Shown here: positions 41,311-49,436 of the stretch, in pieces | Numbering within the stretch: the first letter of the stretch is position 1 | Layout of the letters: each line of letters opens with the position of its first letter | Source: an uncultured Eubacteriales bacterium | GTDB taxonomy: Bacteria > Bacillota > Clostridia > Oscillospirales > Oscillospiraceae | NCBI GenBank assembly: GCA_900549485.1 | Contig: UROG01000010.1 | Location: forward strand, 1-60,939 | Direction of reading: 5' to 3' | DNA: 60,939 bases | Made by a program: the position numbers and the translations under genes | Notes under the pieces: generated by a model | Database searches by the model: none | What the model was told of the DNA's origin: nothing | What the model saw: only the letters and a program-made list of their open reading frames with translations

Positions 41311-42756
41311 TTATTTAATGACAACGCTGTCCTTCCCGTAGAAGCTTGCCATGTCGGTATTTTTCCAATCATCCGGATTTTCCGTTATATCGTCGTAATA
41401 TAATAGATATGGGTGAGAAGGGTAATCCTCAAGCTCCGCGTCGCGCACGGCGGGATCGGTGAGTACCGCCAGACGCCGCACGGCGCAGTCGTGAAACGCT
41501 TTTGCCTCGCCGTTTCTGAGTATCCCAAGCGCGCTTGCGGAGGTGAAGCTGCCGCCGCCGAGAATAGCCGCTGCTGCGGCGGAGAGACTGAGTACGGCGC
41601 ACAGGGCAAGTGAGACAAGGGAAACGCGGCTTTCGCCGGAGCTCTGTTTGCCGGATTTTTTTGCCGCCCAGCCGAGAAGATAGAAAATATTTATCAGGAG
41701 TATCAGCACGAAGGCGAAGAAAATGATATTGAGCAGTCTGAATTCCCCGACATTGCCGAGCGCGTATATCGGCGGGCAGAACATGGCCGACAGGACACAG
41801 TAGGAGTACAGCGGTACGAGCAGCGGGAAGCGAAAGCTGAAAGACGATTTTTTCGCGCCGTGCCACAGCAGGGGCGCGGCAAGCGCAAGTATGGCTATAA
41901 GCGCAGGCGAAAACCAGCGGAGAGAATATCCGGCGCACTGCGCGAAAGACATCAATATTGCCTCAAAAACGCCGGGGGAGTCCGCAACGGTCGATTGGCG
42001 TATGAAATTACCGGGGGCGGCGACGCTTATACCGAAGCCGACAAGCAAAACAGCGGTCGGAACAAGCAGCTTCTTCCAACGCCCGTCGCGCAGCAGTGCA
42101 AGCAGAACGATCGTGCTTACGGCGGCGATAACGCAGCTGAGCGCCGTTACGTAGTTGCCGCCGCCGAGGAACGCGCACAGGACGCAGAGCCATACGCACG
42201 GCGTACGGCGGCTGCTTTTGATGCACCTTATGCCGAGTGCGAACGCGATCAGTGACAGACCGTAGAAAAATGTGTAAAAGATCGCGCCGTTGTACCAATA
42301 AAAGCCCTGAACGGGGGAGGGGAGGAGCTGTGTGCAGGCGATAACGCAGACGCAGCCGACGCAGGCGGAAAGACGCTTGTCAAGCCCGAACACTCCGGAA
42401 AACAGCTCAACGCATACGGCGATGCACCCGGCGGTAAGCGCTGTGAGCATTATAACGCTTGTCAGCGCATAAAGCCGTTCGCCGAAAATGGCGGGCTGTA
42501 CCGAAAAGAGAAATATTGCCGAGTATGTTCCCTGCCATATCGTATAGACCTCACCCACGTGCTCAAGCCCTCTCAGGACGGCTTTGAGCGGAGAGCCGGT
42601 TTCGGTAAATACCCTGTGCGCTTCGTAGCCGTAGCTGTAATCGTCGGCGCATGGAACGGCATACATCCCGGCGGAGAGCAGCGGAAGAAGAAAAGCGCAC
42701 AGAATAAATATGAATATTATAAGAAGCGTCTTGTATGAAAGGCTTGCCTTTTTCAT
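41311..42756 (-). CDS. DUF6056 family multi-spanning membrane protein
   Basis: 481 residues with about 11-12 membrane segments. CADDYSYGYEAHRVF after the first helix, WQGTYSAIFLFS and YWYNGAIFYTFFYG are the conserved features of DUF6056, probably GT-C-fold glycosyltransferase relatives with an acidic pair in the first outside loop. The C-terminal ~70 residues are extracytoplasmic and charged. It may add sugars to a cell-surface polymer. Cotranscription with neighbours is not evident. Confidence 0.75.
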   Translation of the reverse strand: MKKASLSYKTLLIIFIFILCAFLLPLLSAGMYAVPCADDYSYGYEAHRVFTETGSPLKAVLRGLEHVGEVYTIWQGTYSAIFLFSVQPAIFGERLYALTSVIMLTALTAGCIAVCVELFSGVFGLDKRLSACVGCVCVIACTQLLPSPVQGFYWYNGAIFYTFFYGLSLIAFALGIRCIKSSRRTPCVWLCVLCAFLGGGNYVTALSCVIAAVSTIVLLALLRDGRWKKLLVPTAVLLVGFGISVAAPGNFIRQSTVADSPGVFEAILMSFAQCAGYSLRWFSPALIAILALAAPLLWHGAKKSSFSFRFPLLVPLYSYCVLSAMFCPPIYALGNVGEFRLLNIIFFAFVLILLINIFYLLGWAAKKSGKQSSGESRVSLVSLALCAVLSLSAAAAAILGGGSFTSASALGILRNGEAKAFHDCAVRRLAVLTDPAVRDAELEDYPSHPYLLYYDDITENPDDWKNTDMASFYGKDSVVIK

Positions 42757-42793
42757 TTTGTCACCTTATTTTCAATCAGCGGATATATAAATA

Positions 42794-43630
42794 TTACTTT
42801 TTCAATTCTCCCGGGCTTACAGAGAAGCTTTCGCGGAAAGCGCGGTGGAAGGCAGAGTAATCAGAAAACCCGGCGTCGGCCGCGGCCTTATTGGCGTTGA
42901 CGCCCTCCCGGATAAGCTTTGCGGCATAAAGGAGCCGCTTCTGGCGCACATACGCGTGTACGGTACTGCCGGTACTCTCTTTGAAAAGCCGCATGAAATG
43001 ATATTTGCTCAGATAAACCTTTTCCGCGAGCATATCAACGGTCAGTCTTTCTGAGAGATGTTCGTTTATATACGAAAGAGCGTTTTCGATTTTGCTGTCC
43101 TTGCCTGCCGGAACGGGAGACGGTGAGGCGGCGGAGATGCGGTTTATCTGAATTATAAGCTGTATGAGCAGCGTGTCCGCCATTGCCTTCGCGCCGAAGC
43201 TGTCGCTGGCGAGGTCGCGCTCCATTGCTTCAAGAGTGGTTTTCAGGGCATTGCGCTGCGCCTCGTCAGGAGAGAGCAGATTGCGCCCCGCCCTGTCCGC
43301 CGCGTCAAAACATTCGGAAAGCTGCGCGCCGGGAACGACGCGTTCCGGAAAGTTCTTATCAAGATATATGATTATGCGCTCGTAAGGCTCTTTTTTATCA
43401 ATAAGCGCTTTATGGATCGTGTGGTGTCCTATCAAAAGTACATCCCACGGCTCAAGTGTATATTTTTTGTCCTCAACCGCATAGTCCACCTTGCCGGAGA
43501 TAAGAATGACGATCTTGTCAAATTCGTGAAAGTGAAAATCACGTTCCTGACCGGCTGTGTCGCGCAGATGAAAGAGACGGTAATTTTCATGCAGATAGCC
43601 CTCGCGGGAAAACCCCGAATTGGCCGCCAT
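42794..43630 (-). CDS. AraC-family regulator with cupin sensor domain
   Basis: 278 residues from ATG 43630 with AAAGGAG upstream; the longer frame to 43714 crosses the promoter and is rejected. The N-terminal cupin contains QERDFHFHEFDKIVILISGK. The C-terminal AraC domain has two helix-turn-helices (LTVDMLAEKVYLSKYHFMRL and NKAAADAGFSDYSAFHRAF). It is divergent from the dicarboxylate symporter and likely controls it. The effector is probably a small organic acid or amino acid. Confidence 0.92.
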   Translation of the reverse strand: MAANSGFSREGYLHENYRLFHLRDTAGQERDFHFHEFDKIVILISGKVDYAVEDKKYTLEPWDVLLIGHHTIHKALIDKKEPYERIIIYLDKNFPERVVPGAQLSECFDAADRAGRNLLSPDEAQRNALKTTLEAMERDLASDSFGAKAMADTLLIQLIIQINRISAASPSPVPAGKDSKIENALSYINEHLSERLTVDMLAEKVYLSKYHFMRLFKESTGSTVHAYVRQKRLLYAAKLIREGVNANKAAADAGFSDYSAFHRAFRESFSVSPGELKK

Positions 43631-43651
43631 ATGATCATCTCCTTTTGAAAA

Positions 43652-43721
43652 AGTATATAGCATTTTTTGCAATGTTTCAAGCACAAATTGCAATTTACAT
43701 GGCAGAAAAAACAAATATAAT
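43652..43721. promoter_or_regulatory. Divergent promoters with TTGCAA repeats 21 bp apart
   Basis: Leftward: TTGAAA (43675-43680), 17 bp, TATACT (43652-43657) for the araC-type gene. Rightward: TTTACA (43694-43699), 16 bp, TATAAT (43716-43721) for the symporter. Two TTGCAA palindromes at 43667-43672 and 43688-43693 sit two helical turns apart. The first lies in the leftward spacer and the second abuts the rightward -35. They are candidate AraC-protein half-sites. Confidence 0.55.
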
Positions 43722-43793
43722 AATTACAGATATGCAGACAGTGCCGTGGATGGCACGGTATGTAATGTAAATCATGAAAGGAAACATAGATTT

Positions 43794-45020
43794 ATGAAGA
43801 AGTTTTTAAAAAACAACTGGTTCCTGTGTACCATGATCCTCGGCATAGTCCTCGGCATCATCGTGGGCTTCGCGTGGCCCGGTGCGACGGCGCTTGAGCC
43901 TTTGGGAACGCTCTTTACAAATATGATGTTCTGCGTTGTGGTGCCGATGGTCTTCTGCTCCATCTCGTCCGCCATCGCAAATATGAATTCCGGCAGAAAA
44001 GCAGGGCGCGTCATGGGCATTACTGTTGCCACATTCCTCTGCACCGCGCTTATCGCTTCCGTGATAATGTACATAATTGTCCGCTTTATCCCTGTTTATA
44101 CGGGAAATGTTGTCGAGGAAGTCGCGGAGGTAAAGGAAGTGGACGCAGCCTCGCTTATAATCAATTTCTTTACCAAGCCTGACTTTCCGGAGCTTTGGAG
44201 CCGCAAGGCGATCCTGCCGCTTATTATTGCCGGTATTTTCTTCGGCTTCGGTGTGCAGATGGCTGGCGGCAGAGAGACAATGACCGCAAAGCTGCTCTCC
44301 GATCTTACAAACGTCCTCATGAAGGTCATCAAAATTGTCACCTTCTACGCGCCTATCGGTTTCTTCGGCTTCTTCGCCTCTCTCGTCGCAACTCACGGTT
44401 CCGATTTTGTCGGCAGCTATGCCAAGGCGATAATCCTCTACTATGTTGTATCCTTTGCGTATTTGTTTATATCCTCGCCGATCTATGCCCGCTTCGGCGG
44501 CGGCAAGGGCGCGGCAAAGCTTATGTTCAGCAAGCTCTTCCGCCCTGCGGCGACGGCGTTCGGAACCTGCTCTTCCGTGGCGACAATACCCACGAACATG
44601 GAGGTGTCCGAGGAAACCGGCATTTCCAAGGACATTTCCGAAATGGTTCTGCCGCTCGGCGCGACAATGCACATGGACGGCTCTGCCATGAGCGCTATCA
44701 TCAAGGTTGCGTTCCTGTTCGGCATGTTCGGCATGGATTTCAGCACGGGAAAGGCGATCCTTGCGATTCTTGTCGCGGTGTTTTCCTCCGTTGCAATGTC
44801 CGGCATCCCCGGCGGCGGCGGTACCGGCGAGCTGGTGCTGTGTACGATGTTCTTCCCCGAACAGCTTGCCTTTGCCTATCCGATAGCCCTCGCGATCGGA
44901 GATCTGGTCGATCCTCCCGCCACAATGGTCAACTCCGCAGGAGACTATGTTGTTTCCTTCATCGTTTCCCGCTATGTGGACGGCAAGGATTGGCTGCAAA
45001 AGAAGCTTAATAAAGAATAA
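43794..45020 (+). CDS. Dicarboxylate/amino acid:cation symporter (DAACS family)
   Basis: 408 residues from ATG 43794 (AAAGGAAAC upstream). A GltP/SdcS-type fold with eight helices and two re-entrant loops is indicated by FGTCSSVATIPTNMEVSEE (hairpin 1, serine-rich TSS-type), LPLGATMHMDGSAM, and SGIPGGGGTGELVL (hairpin 2), ending with IGDLVDPPATMVNSAGD. The Asp/Asn of the last segment coordinate substrate and Na+. It imports acidic amino acids or C4-dicarboxylates. Confidence 0.93.
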   Translation: MKKFLKNNWFLCTMILGIVLGIIVGFAWPGATALEPLGTLFTNMMFCVVVPMVFCSISSAIANMNSGRKAGRVMGITVATFLCTALIASVIMYIIVRFIPVYTGNVVEEVAEVKEVDAASLIINFFTKPDFPELWSRKAILPLIIAGIFFGFGVQMAGGRETMTAKLLSDLTNVLMKVIKIVTFYAPIGFFGFFASLVATHGSDFVGSYAKAIILYYVVSFAYLFISSPIYARFGGGKGAAKLMFSKLFRPAATAFGTCSSVATIPTNMEVSEETGISKDISEMVLPLGATMHMDGSAMSAIIKVAFLFGMFGMDFSTGKAILAILVAVFSSVAMSGIPGGGGTGELVLCTMFFPEQLAFAYPIALAIGDLVDPPATMVNSAGDYVVSFIVSRYVDGKDWLQKKLNKE

Positions 45021-45028
45021 CCCGCATC

Positions 45029-45059
45029 AAAAGCCCGGAGAACAAATCTCCGGGCTTTT
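45029..45059 (+). terminator. Terminator of the DAACS symporter gene
   Basis: 13-bp perfect stem AAAAGCCCGGAGA / TCTCCGGGCTTTT with ACAAA loop, eight bases after the stop. Confidence 0.85.
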
Positions 45060-45137
45060 GCACCGATTTCGCCTTGTTTTTTACACCATGTAGTATATGC
45101 TTGCATAGTGAGAGCACAAGATAAAGGAGGAACTGAA

Positions 45138-45956
45138 ATGCAGGCATTGAAAACAAGACCGACGCTGAGAAGAGGCGGAATTATATATTTACCGACGGGC
45201 AGTATAGATCCGTGCCCGATGCAGGCGAGAAAAATTTTTGACGACGATTCGCTGAAGGAACTGAGTGAAAGCATAAAAAGCTACGGTATTCTTAATCCGC
45301 TGACCGTGCGTCTCCGGAACGGGAGGTATGAGCTTATAGCCGGTGAACGGCGTCTGCGGGCGGCAAAGCTTGCGGGGCTGAGGGAGGTCCCATGCATTGT
45401 CATAGAGGTAAGTATGGAGGATGCGGGGCTGATCTCAATGATCGAGAATCTCCAGCGCAGAGATCTCAATTTTATTGAGGAAGCAGCGGGAATAAACCAG
45501 CTTATCATCATGTTCGGCATGAGTCAGGAGGAAGCGGCGCGGCGCATAGGCAAATCACAGAGCGCGGTGGCGAACAAGCTGCGCCTTCTGAAGCTGCCGC
45601 CGGATATTCTGGAAGCACTCAGGGAAAACGCACTGACCGAGCGGCACGGCAGGGCGCTGCTGCGTCTGAACGATGCGGTGCAGCAGAGGACGGCGCTGAA
45701 ATACATAATAGAAAACGACCTGACCGTTGCGGCCACGGATGCGTATATCGACGCGCTCATAAACGGAAAGGCGTCGGAGGAAAAGAGCCAGACGAAAAAA
45801 ACCTTCGTACTGAAGGATGTGCGGCTTTTCCTCAACAGTATAAACCGCGGGCTTGAGATGATGAAGCAGGGCGGGATCGACGCGGGTGTGGAAAGAAGCG
45901 AAACGGAGGAATGTCTCGTCCTGACGATCTCCATACCGAAAAGTCGGAAAGTGTAA
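45138..45956 (+). CDS. ParB/Noc-like DNA-binding protein
   Basis: 272 residues from ATG 45138 (AAAGGAGG upstream). The ParB N-terminal CTP-binding region has RKIFDDDSLKELSESIK, PLTVR and LIAGERRLRAAKLAG, with box II ENLQRRDLNFIEEA. A helix-turn-helix follows (MSQEEAARRIGKSQSAVANK, LRLLKLPP). It lacks an adjacent parA, so it is more likely Noc-like (nucleoid occlusion) or a second chromosomal ParB paralogue than an active parAB partner. parS or NBS sites were not found nearby. Confidence 0.88.
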   Translation: MQALKTRPTLRRGGIIYLPTGSIDPCPMQARKIFDDDSLKELSESIKSYGILNPLTVRLRNGRYELIAGERRLRAAKLAGLREVPCIVIEVSMEDAGLISMIENLQRRDLNFIEEAAGINQLIIMFGMSQEEAARRIGKSQSAVANKLRLLKLPPDILEALRENALTERHGRALLRLNDAVQQRTALKYIIENDLTVAATDAYIDALINGKASEEKSQTKKTFVLKDVRLFLNSINRGLEMMKQGGIDAGVERSETEECLVLTISIPKSRKV

Positions 45957-46001
45957 TAGGACAGCCCCGCCTCCGAATAATATGTTCGGAGGTGTTTTCC
46001 T

Positions 46002-46286
46002 GTGATACAGTATTTTTCCGACCTCCGATACAAGGAAGTTATAGACGTTCAGACGGGTTACAGACTGGGCTACGTCTGCGACGCGGAATATGACGATTCG
46101 ACCGGTCAGCTTATATCTATCATTACGCCGGGCAGAGCAAAGCTCTTCGGACTGTTCGGCAGAGAGGACGATACCGTCCTGCCGTGGACGGATATTGTGC
46201 GCGTCGGCAGCGATATAATTCTGGTTGATAAGAAAGAGGAATACAGAAAGAGAAAAAAGAAAAGCCGCTATTTCCCGTGGGAATGA
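46002..46286 (+). CDS. YlmC/YmxH family PRC-barrel protein
   Basis: 94 residues, GTG start with GGAGGTG upstream, 45 bases after the ParB-like gene. It begins IQYFSDLRYKEVIDVQTGYR and has ISIITPGRAKLFGLFGRED, typical of the sporulation-associated YlmC/YmxH PRC-barrel family. It is probably cytoplasmic and involved in sporulation or envelope function. The tail is strongly basic. Possibly cotranscribed with the ParB-like gene. Confidence 0.9.
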   Translation: MIQYFSDLRYKEVIDVQTGYRLGYVCDAEYDDSTGQLISIITPGRAKLFGLFGREDDTVLPWTDIVRVGSDIILVDKKEEYRKRKKKSRYFPWE

Positions 46287-46358
46287 AGATAGCAGAAGCA
46301 CACGCCTTTTTCCGACGTGATTGCTTAAACAAAATACGACATTTCAGCAAAATAATGG

Positions 46359-46387
46359 TTGAAATAACGGAGGATACGTGATATTAT
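46359..46387 (+). promoter_or_regulatory. Candidate promoter of the triple-LysM gene
   Basis: TTGAAA, 17 bp, TATTAT, 33 bases upstream of the chosen start codon. Confidence 0.55.
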
Positions 46388-46420
46388 GTAAATGAAATTA
46401 TTTGCATGAGGGCCACCGTT

Positions 46421-47545
46421 ATGAAAAACAAAAATTTGAAAAGGATAGTTTCGCTGACTTTGGCGGTGATCGTTATATGTTCAATGTCGGCAAATGCGAT
46501 GGCTGATACGAGAACCGTAAGTGTTGTTGTAAAGAGCGGTGATACTCTTTACAGTATCTGCAATCAGTACGGGATAAACTATTATAAAAGCAAGGACGCT
46601 ATAATGCGTCTCAACAACTATTCCGATTCGCGCATGCTCGACAGAATAAAGGCAGGGAGTACCATTCTTCTTCCTGTTTCGGGCAGCTCGGCGCGGAACG
46701 GCTCATCCAATATACAGGTCATAAGCAACGGCTCCTCGGGAACGCAGAGATCCGGTCCCGTTTCGCTTGTGGCGGGCGACGCATCGAAAATGAGTATGAG
46801 CGACAGAGTGGCGTATTATCTGGTGCTTTACTCCATTAAATCCGGCGATACGCTCATAAGCCTTTACAGTCAGTGGGGAATGGATTTTTCCACCTACCAG
46901 AGTCAGATAAAATCCCTTAACGGGATGACTAATCTTGACAGGCTCGTCGTAGGGAAAATGCTGTATCTGCCGGTCAACAGAGGCGATATACAGGGCGCTG
47001 CCAATTATGCGGTAATTGAGCACACCATAACCTCCGGCGAGACGGTCTACGGCATATGCTCAAGCTATGGTCTTGACTATAACAAAGCAAGCCTTTCACT
47101 TCAGTGCTTCAACCGCAATATGGATTTTGCACGGATACGCGTCGGGCAGAAGCTGTACATTCCTGTTGCATGGACTGCGGGCGGCACTGCCGGCGGCGGA
47201 ACCGGTTTTTTGCCGTCGTATCCGTCCGGAGGGACGATCATCCTGCCCTCGAACCCCACGACGCCTGCCGCGCCCGGAACCATTCCGGCTGTGACGCCCG
47301 CGAACCCGTCTGTTTCACTCCCGACTTCTACGGTGTATGACGGATATGCCGTCATAAAAAGCAGCAGCGGATACCTTGCTCTTCGGCTTGAAAACCCCGC
47401 GCTGGACGTAAATGTGGCATTCACAGCGCAGTCTCTGGCGAACTATACTCCGCGGCCGGGCGACTATGTGCACGTTGTGTTTACCCCGACGGATTTCCTG
47501 CTTGTCTCGATACAGTATGTTTATAACGTCTTCACAGGAAGATAA
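46421..47545 (+). CDS. Secreted protein with three LysM domains
   Basis: 374 residues from ATG 46421 (GAGGG upstream). The signal peptide covers about 1-32 (ends ANAMA). LysM 1 is at about 35-85 (VVKSGDTLYSICNQYGI), LysM 2 at about 133-184 (SIKSGDTLISLYSQWGM) and LysM 3 at about 195-248 (TITSGETVYGICSSYGL). A Gly/Pro-rich linker (about 250-300) leads to a C-terminal beta-domain without recognised homology. It binds peptidoglycan; no catalytic domain is seen. Located after the PRC-barrel gene and possibly a cell-wall or spore-coat-associated factor. Confidence 0.9.
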   Translation: MKNKNLKRIVSLTLAVIVICSMSANAMADTRTVSVVVKSGDTLYSICNQYGINYYKSKDAIMRLNNYSDSRMLDRIKAGSTILLPVSGSSARNGSSNIQVISNGSSGTQRSGPVSLVAGDASKMSMSDRVAYYLVLYSIKSGDTLISLYSQWGMDFSTYQSQIKSLNGMTNLDRLVVGKMLYLPVNRGDIQGAANYAVIEHTITSGETVYGICSSYGLDYNKASLSLQCFNRNMDFARIRVGQKLYIPVAWTAGGTAGGGTGFLPSYPSGGTIILPSNPTTPAAPGTIPAVTPANPSVSLPTSTVYDGYAVIKSSSGYLALRLENPALDVNVAFTAQSLANYTPRPGDYVHVVFTPTDFLLVSIQYVYNVFTGR

Positions 47546-47578
47546 GCAGAAGCGGAATACAGATCTTCTCTTATGCAA

Positions 47579-47614
47579 AAAAACTTCGGGTCTTTTACGA
47601 CCCGAAGTTTTTTA
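47579..47614 (+). terminator. Terminator of the triple-LysM gene
   Basis: 15-bp perfect stem AAAAAACTTCGGGTC / GACCCGAAGTTTTTT with a 6-nt loop. Confidence 0.9.
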
Positions 47615-47677
47615 TGCAATTTTTTGGAAAGCTATCTGCCGGATACCGCAGGACATATCATACACTGCTGTTATTTG

Positions 47678-47718
47678 AGCTTGTCAACAAAGTCCTTACA
47701 GGACTTTGTTGACAAGCT
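47678..47718 (-). repeat. 41-nt dispersed palindrome, copy A (also end of the opp operon)
   Basis: Perfect 19-bp stem AGCTTGTCAACAAAGTCCT with a TAC loop, two bases beyond the glycerophosphodiesterase stop. It differs from the palindrome at 59541 at only a few positions, so it belongs to a repeat family. Without a long U-tract it is a weak classical terminator but could still cap the transcript. Confidence 0.75.
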
Positions 47719-47720
47719 GG

Positions 47721-48455
47721 TTATTTCTGCCTGCTGTCAACATATGCCATGCAGACGGCAGGGAAGTTGCTGATAAGTCCGTCAACCTCCCATTCAACGA
47801 GACGCTCAAGAACGTCCATATCGTTGACCGTCCAAACGTTCAGCTCAATGCCATGCGCCTTGCAGCTGTCAACATCCTCTTTGGGCAGGCATTTCCAGCC
47901 GGGATGGAAGCACTGAAAGTCCATTTTCTCGCAGTAATAGCCGGGGTTGCCGAGACCGTCGTTCTCGACAAGCGCACCGCATTTGATCTCGGGGGCAAGC
48001 CTGCGGAGAATGGAAATGGAGCTGTGCAGGAAGGAGGAGAAAAGCACGCGGTCGCTAAGACCGTATTTTCTGATCATTTCAAGCGTTTTCTCTTCAATTC
48101 CCTCGTAGTAATAGACGCCTGTTTTAAGCTCAATGTTCGTGACGATTTTTTCGCCTGCCGCCCATTGGCAGTATTCCTCAAACGTCGGGATCGGCTGGAA
48201 GCCGAACTTCCCGTTCCAGCTTGCTGCGGCGTTGAATCCGCGCAGCTGCTCAAGTGTATAGTCCCTGACGTAGCCGGTGCCGTCGGTCGTTCTGTCGATG
48301 CGCTCGTCGTGTATCACGACAAGCTGACCGTCCTTTGTGAGCTGTACGTCAAGCTCAATACCGTAGCAGCCGGTTTTTGCCGCTTCCCTGAAAGCAAGCA
48401 TTGTGTTCTCGGGGAATCTTCCGCTGTAACCTCTGTGTGCATAAACCTTGGTCAT
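47721..48455 (-). CDS. Glycerophosphodiester phosphodiesterase
   Basis: 244 residues, GGAGG upstream. GDPD-family motifs: YAHRGYSGRFPENTMLAF (catalytic HR and ENT), GIELDVQLTKDGQLVVIHDE (ExD and the second His), then IELKTG. It hydrolyses glycerophosphodiesters to glycerol-3-phosphate and alcohol. No signal peptide, so cytoplasmic. It sits 21 bases after the oppF gene and seems cotranscribed with the peptide transporter. Confidence 0.93.
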   Translation of the reverse strand: MTKVYAHRGYSGRFPENTMLAFREAAKTGCYGIELDVQLTKDGQLVVIHDERIDRTTDGTGYVRDYTLEQLRGFNAAASWNGKFGFQPIPTFEEYCQWAAGEKIVTNIELKTGVYYYEGIEEKTLEMIRKYGLSDRVLFSSFLHSSISILRRLAPEIKCGALVENDGLGNPGYYCEKMDFQCFHPGWKCLPKEDVDSCKAHGIELNVWTVNDMDVLERLVEWEVDGLISNFPAVCMAYVDSRQK

Positions 48456-48476
48456 TTTATAAATCCTCCTGATAAA

Positions 48477-49436
48477 TCAGACCTCGCCGCAGCGGGCGCA
48501 TGCAACAAAATGATTCGGCTCAACCTCTCTGAGCGGCGGGTTGCACTGACGGCAGACGTCGGAGACGTAATCGCAGCGCTTTCCGAATCTGCACTCGTCC
48601 GGCAGATTGACGGGAGAGGTGATCTCGCCCTTGATGAGCTGGCGCACAGGCTTGTCCTTACCGACTATGGGCAGGGGTATTGCGGAAAGCAGAGCCTTTG
48701 TATAGGGGTGCATGGGATTCTTGAAAAGGTCGTCGCTCGGCGCCTTTTCAACCATCTGTCCGAGATACATGACCGCGATATCGTCGGAGAAGTATTTGAC
48801 GACGGACAGATCGTGCGTGATGAAAATATACGTCAGCCCCATGTCGCGCTGAAGCTGCTTGAGCAGGTTGAGTATCTGCGCCTGAATGGAAACGTCAAGC
48901 GCGGATACAGGCTCGTCGCATACGATGAGCTTGGGGTTTACGGCAAGCGCACGGGCGATGCCTATACGCTGACGCCGGCCGCCGTCAAGCTCGTGCGGGT
49001 AGACGTTGACATATCTCTCGGCAAGACCGACGGTTTCCATAAGCTCAAGTGTGCGCTTGTCGATATCGGCCTTTGAAGAGAGCAGCTTATGCTCAATGAT
49101 CGGCTCGCTTATGAGCTGGCTCACGGTCTGTCTCGGGTCAAGAGATGAGAACGGATCCTGGAAAACCATCTGCATCTCCTGACGCAGCCGCCGCATTTTC
49201 CGGCGGGAATAAGAGGTGATGTCCTCGCCGTCAAAGATGATTTTGCCGGAGGTAGGCTCAATAAGCTTGAGGACACAGCGGCCGGTCGTTGACTTGCCGC
49301 AGCCGGATTCGCCGACGATGCCGAGGGTCTTGCCCTCTTCAATGGAAAAGCTGACGCCGTCAACCGCGTGGAGCTGTCCGGCAGGGGTGGAAAAATATTT
49401 TGTCAGATTCTGTACTTCAAGTATCGTTTTGCCCAT
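48477..49436 (-). CDS. oppF: Oligopeptide ABC transporter ATP-binding protein, OppF/DppF type
   Basis: 319 residues. Walker A is GESGCGKST, the Q-loop is FQDPFSSLDPR, Walker B is LIVCDEPVSALD, and the H-loop is FITHDL. The signature motif reads ELDGGRRQR instead of LSGGQ, a variant also found in some clostridial OppF-type ATPases. The C-terminal oligopeptide domain has CRFGKRCDYVSDVCRQC, which may bind an iron-sulfur cluster. The start overlaps the oppD stop by one base. Confidence 0.93.
   Translation of the reverse strand: MGKTILEVQNLTKYFSTPAGQLHAVDGVSFSIEEGKTLGIVGESGCGKSTTGRCVLKLIEPTSGKIIFDGEDITSYSRRKMRRLRQEMQMVFQDPFSSLDPRQTVSQLISEPIIEHKLLSSKADIDKRTLELMETVGLAERYVNVYPHELDGGRRQRIGIARALAVNPKLIVCDEPVSALDVSIQAQILNLLKQLQRDMGLTYIFITHDLSVVKYFSDDIAVMYLGQMVEKAPSDDLFKNPMHPYTKALLSAIPLPIVGKDKPVRQLIKGEITSPVNLPDECRFGKRCDYVSDVCRQCNPPLREVEPNHFVACARCGEV

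Noticed and set aside
47706..49076. 456-codon plus-strand open frame opposite the glycerophosphodiesterase and oppF
   Set aside because: It spans two well-supported genes on the other strand and starts inside a palindrome; its composition is typical of an antisense shadow.
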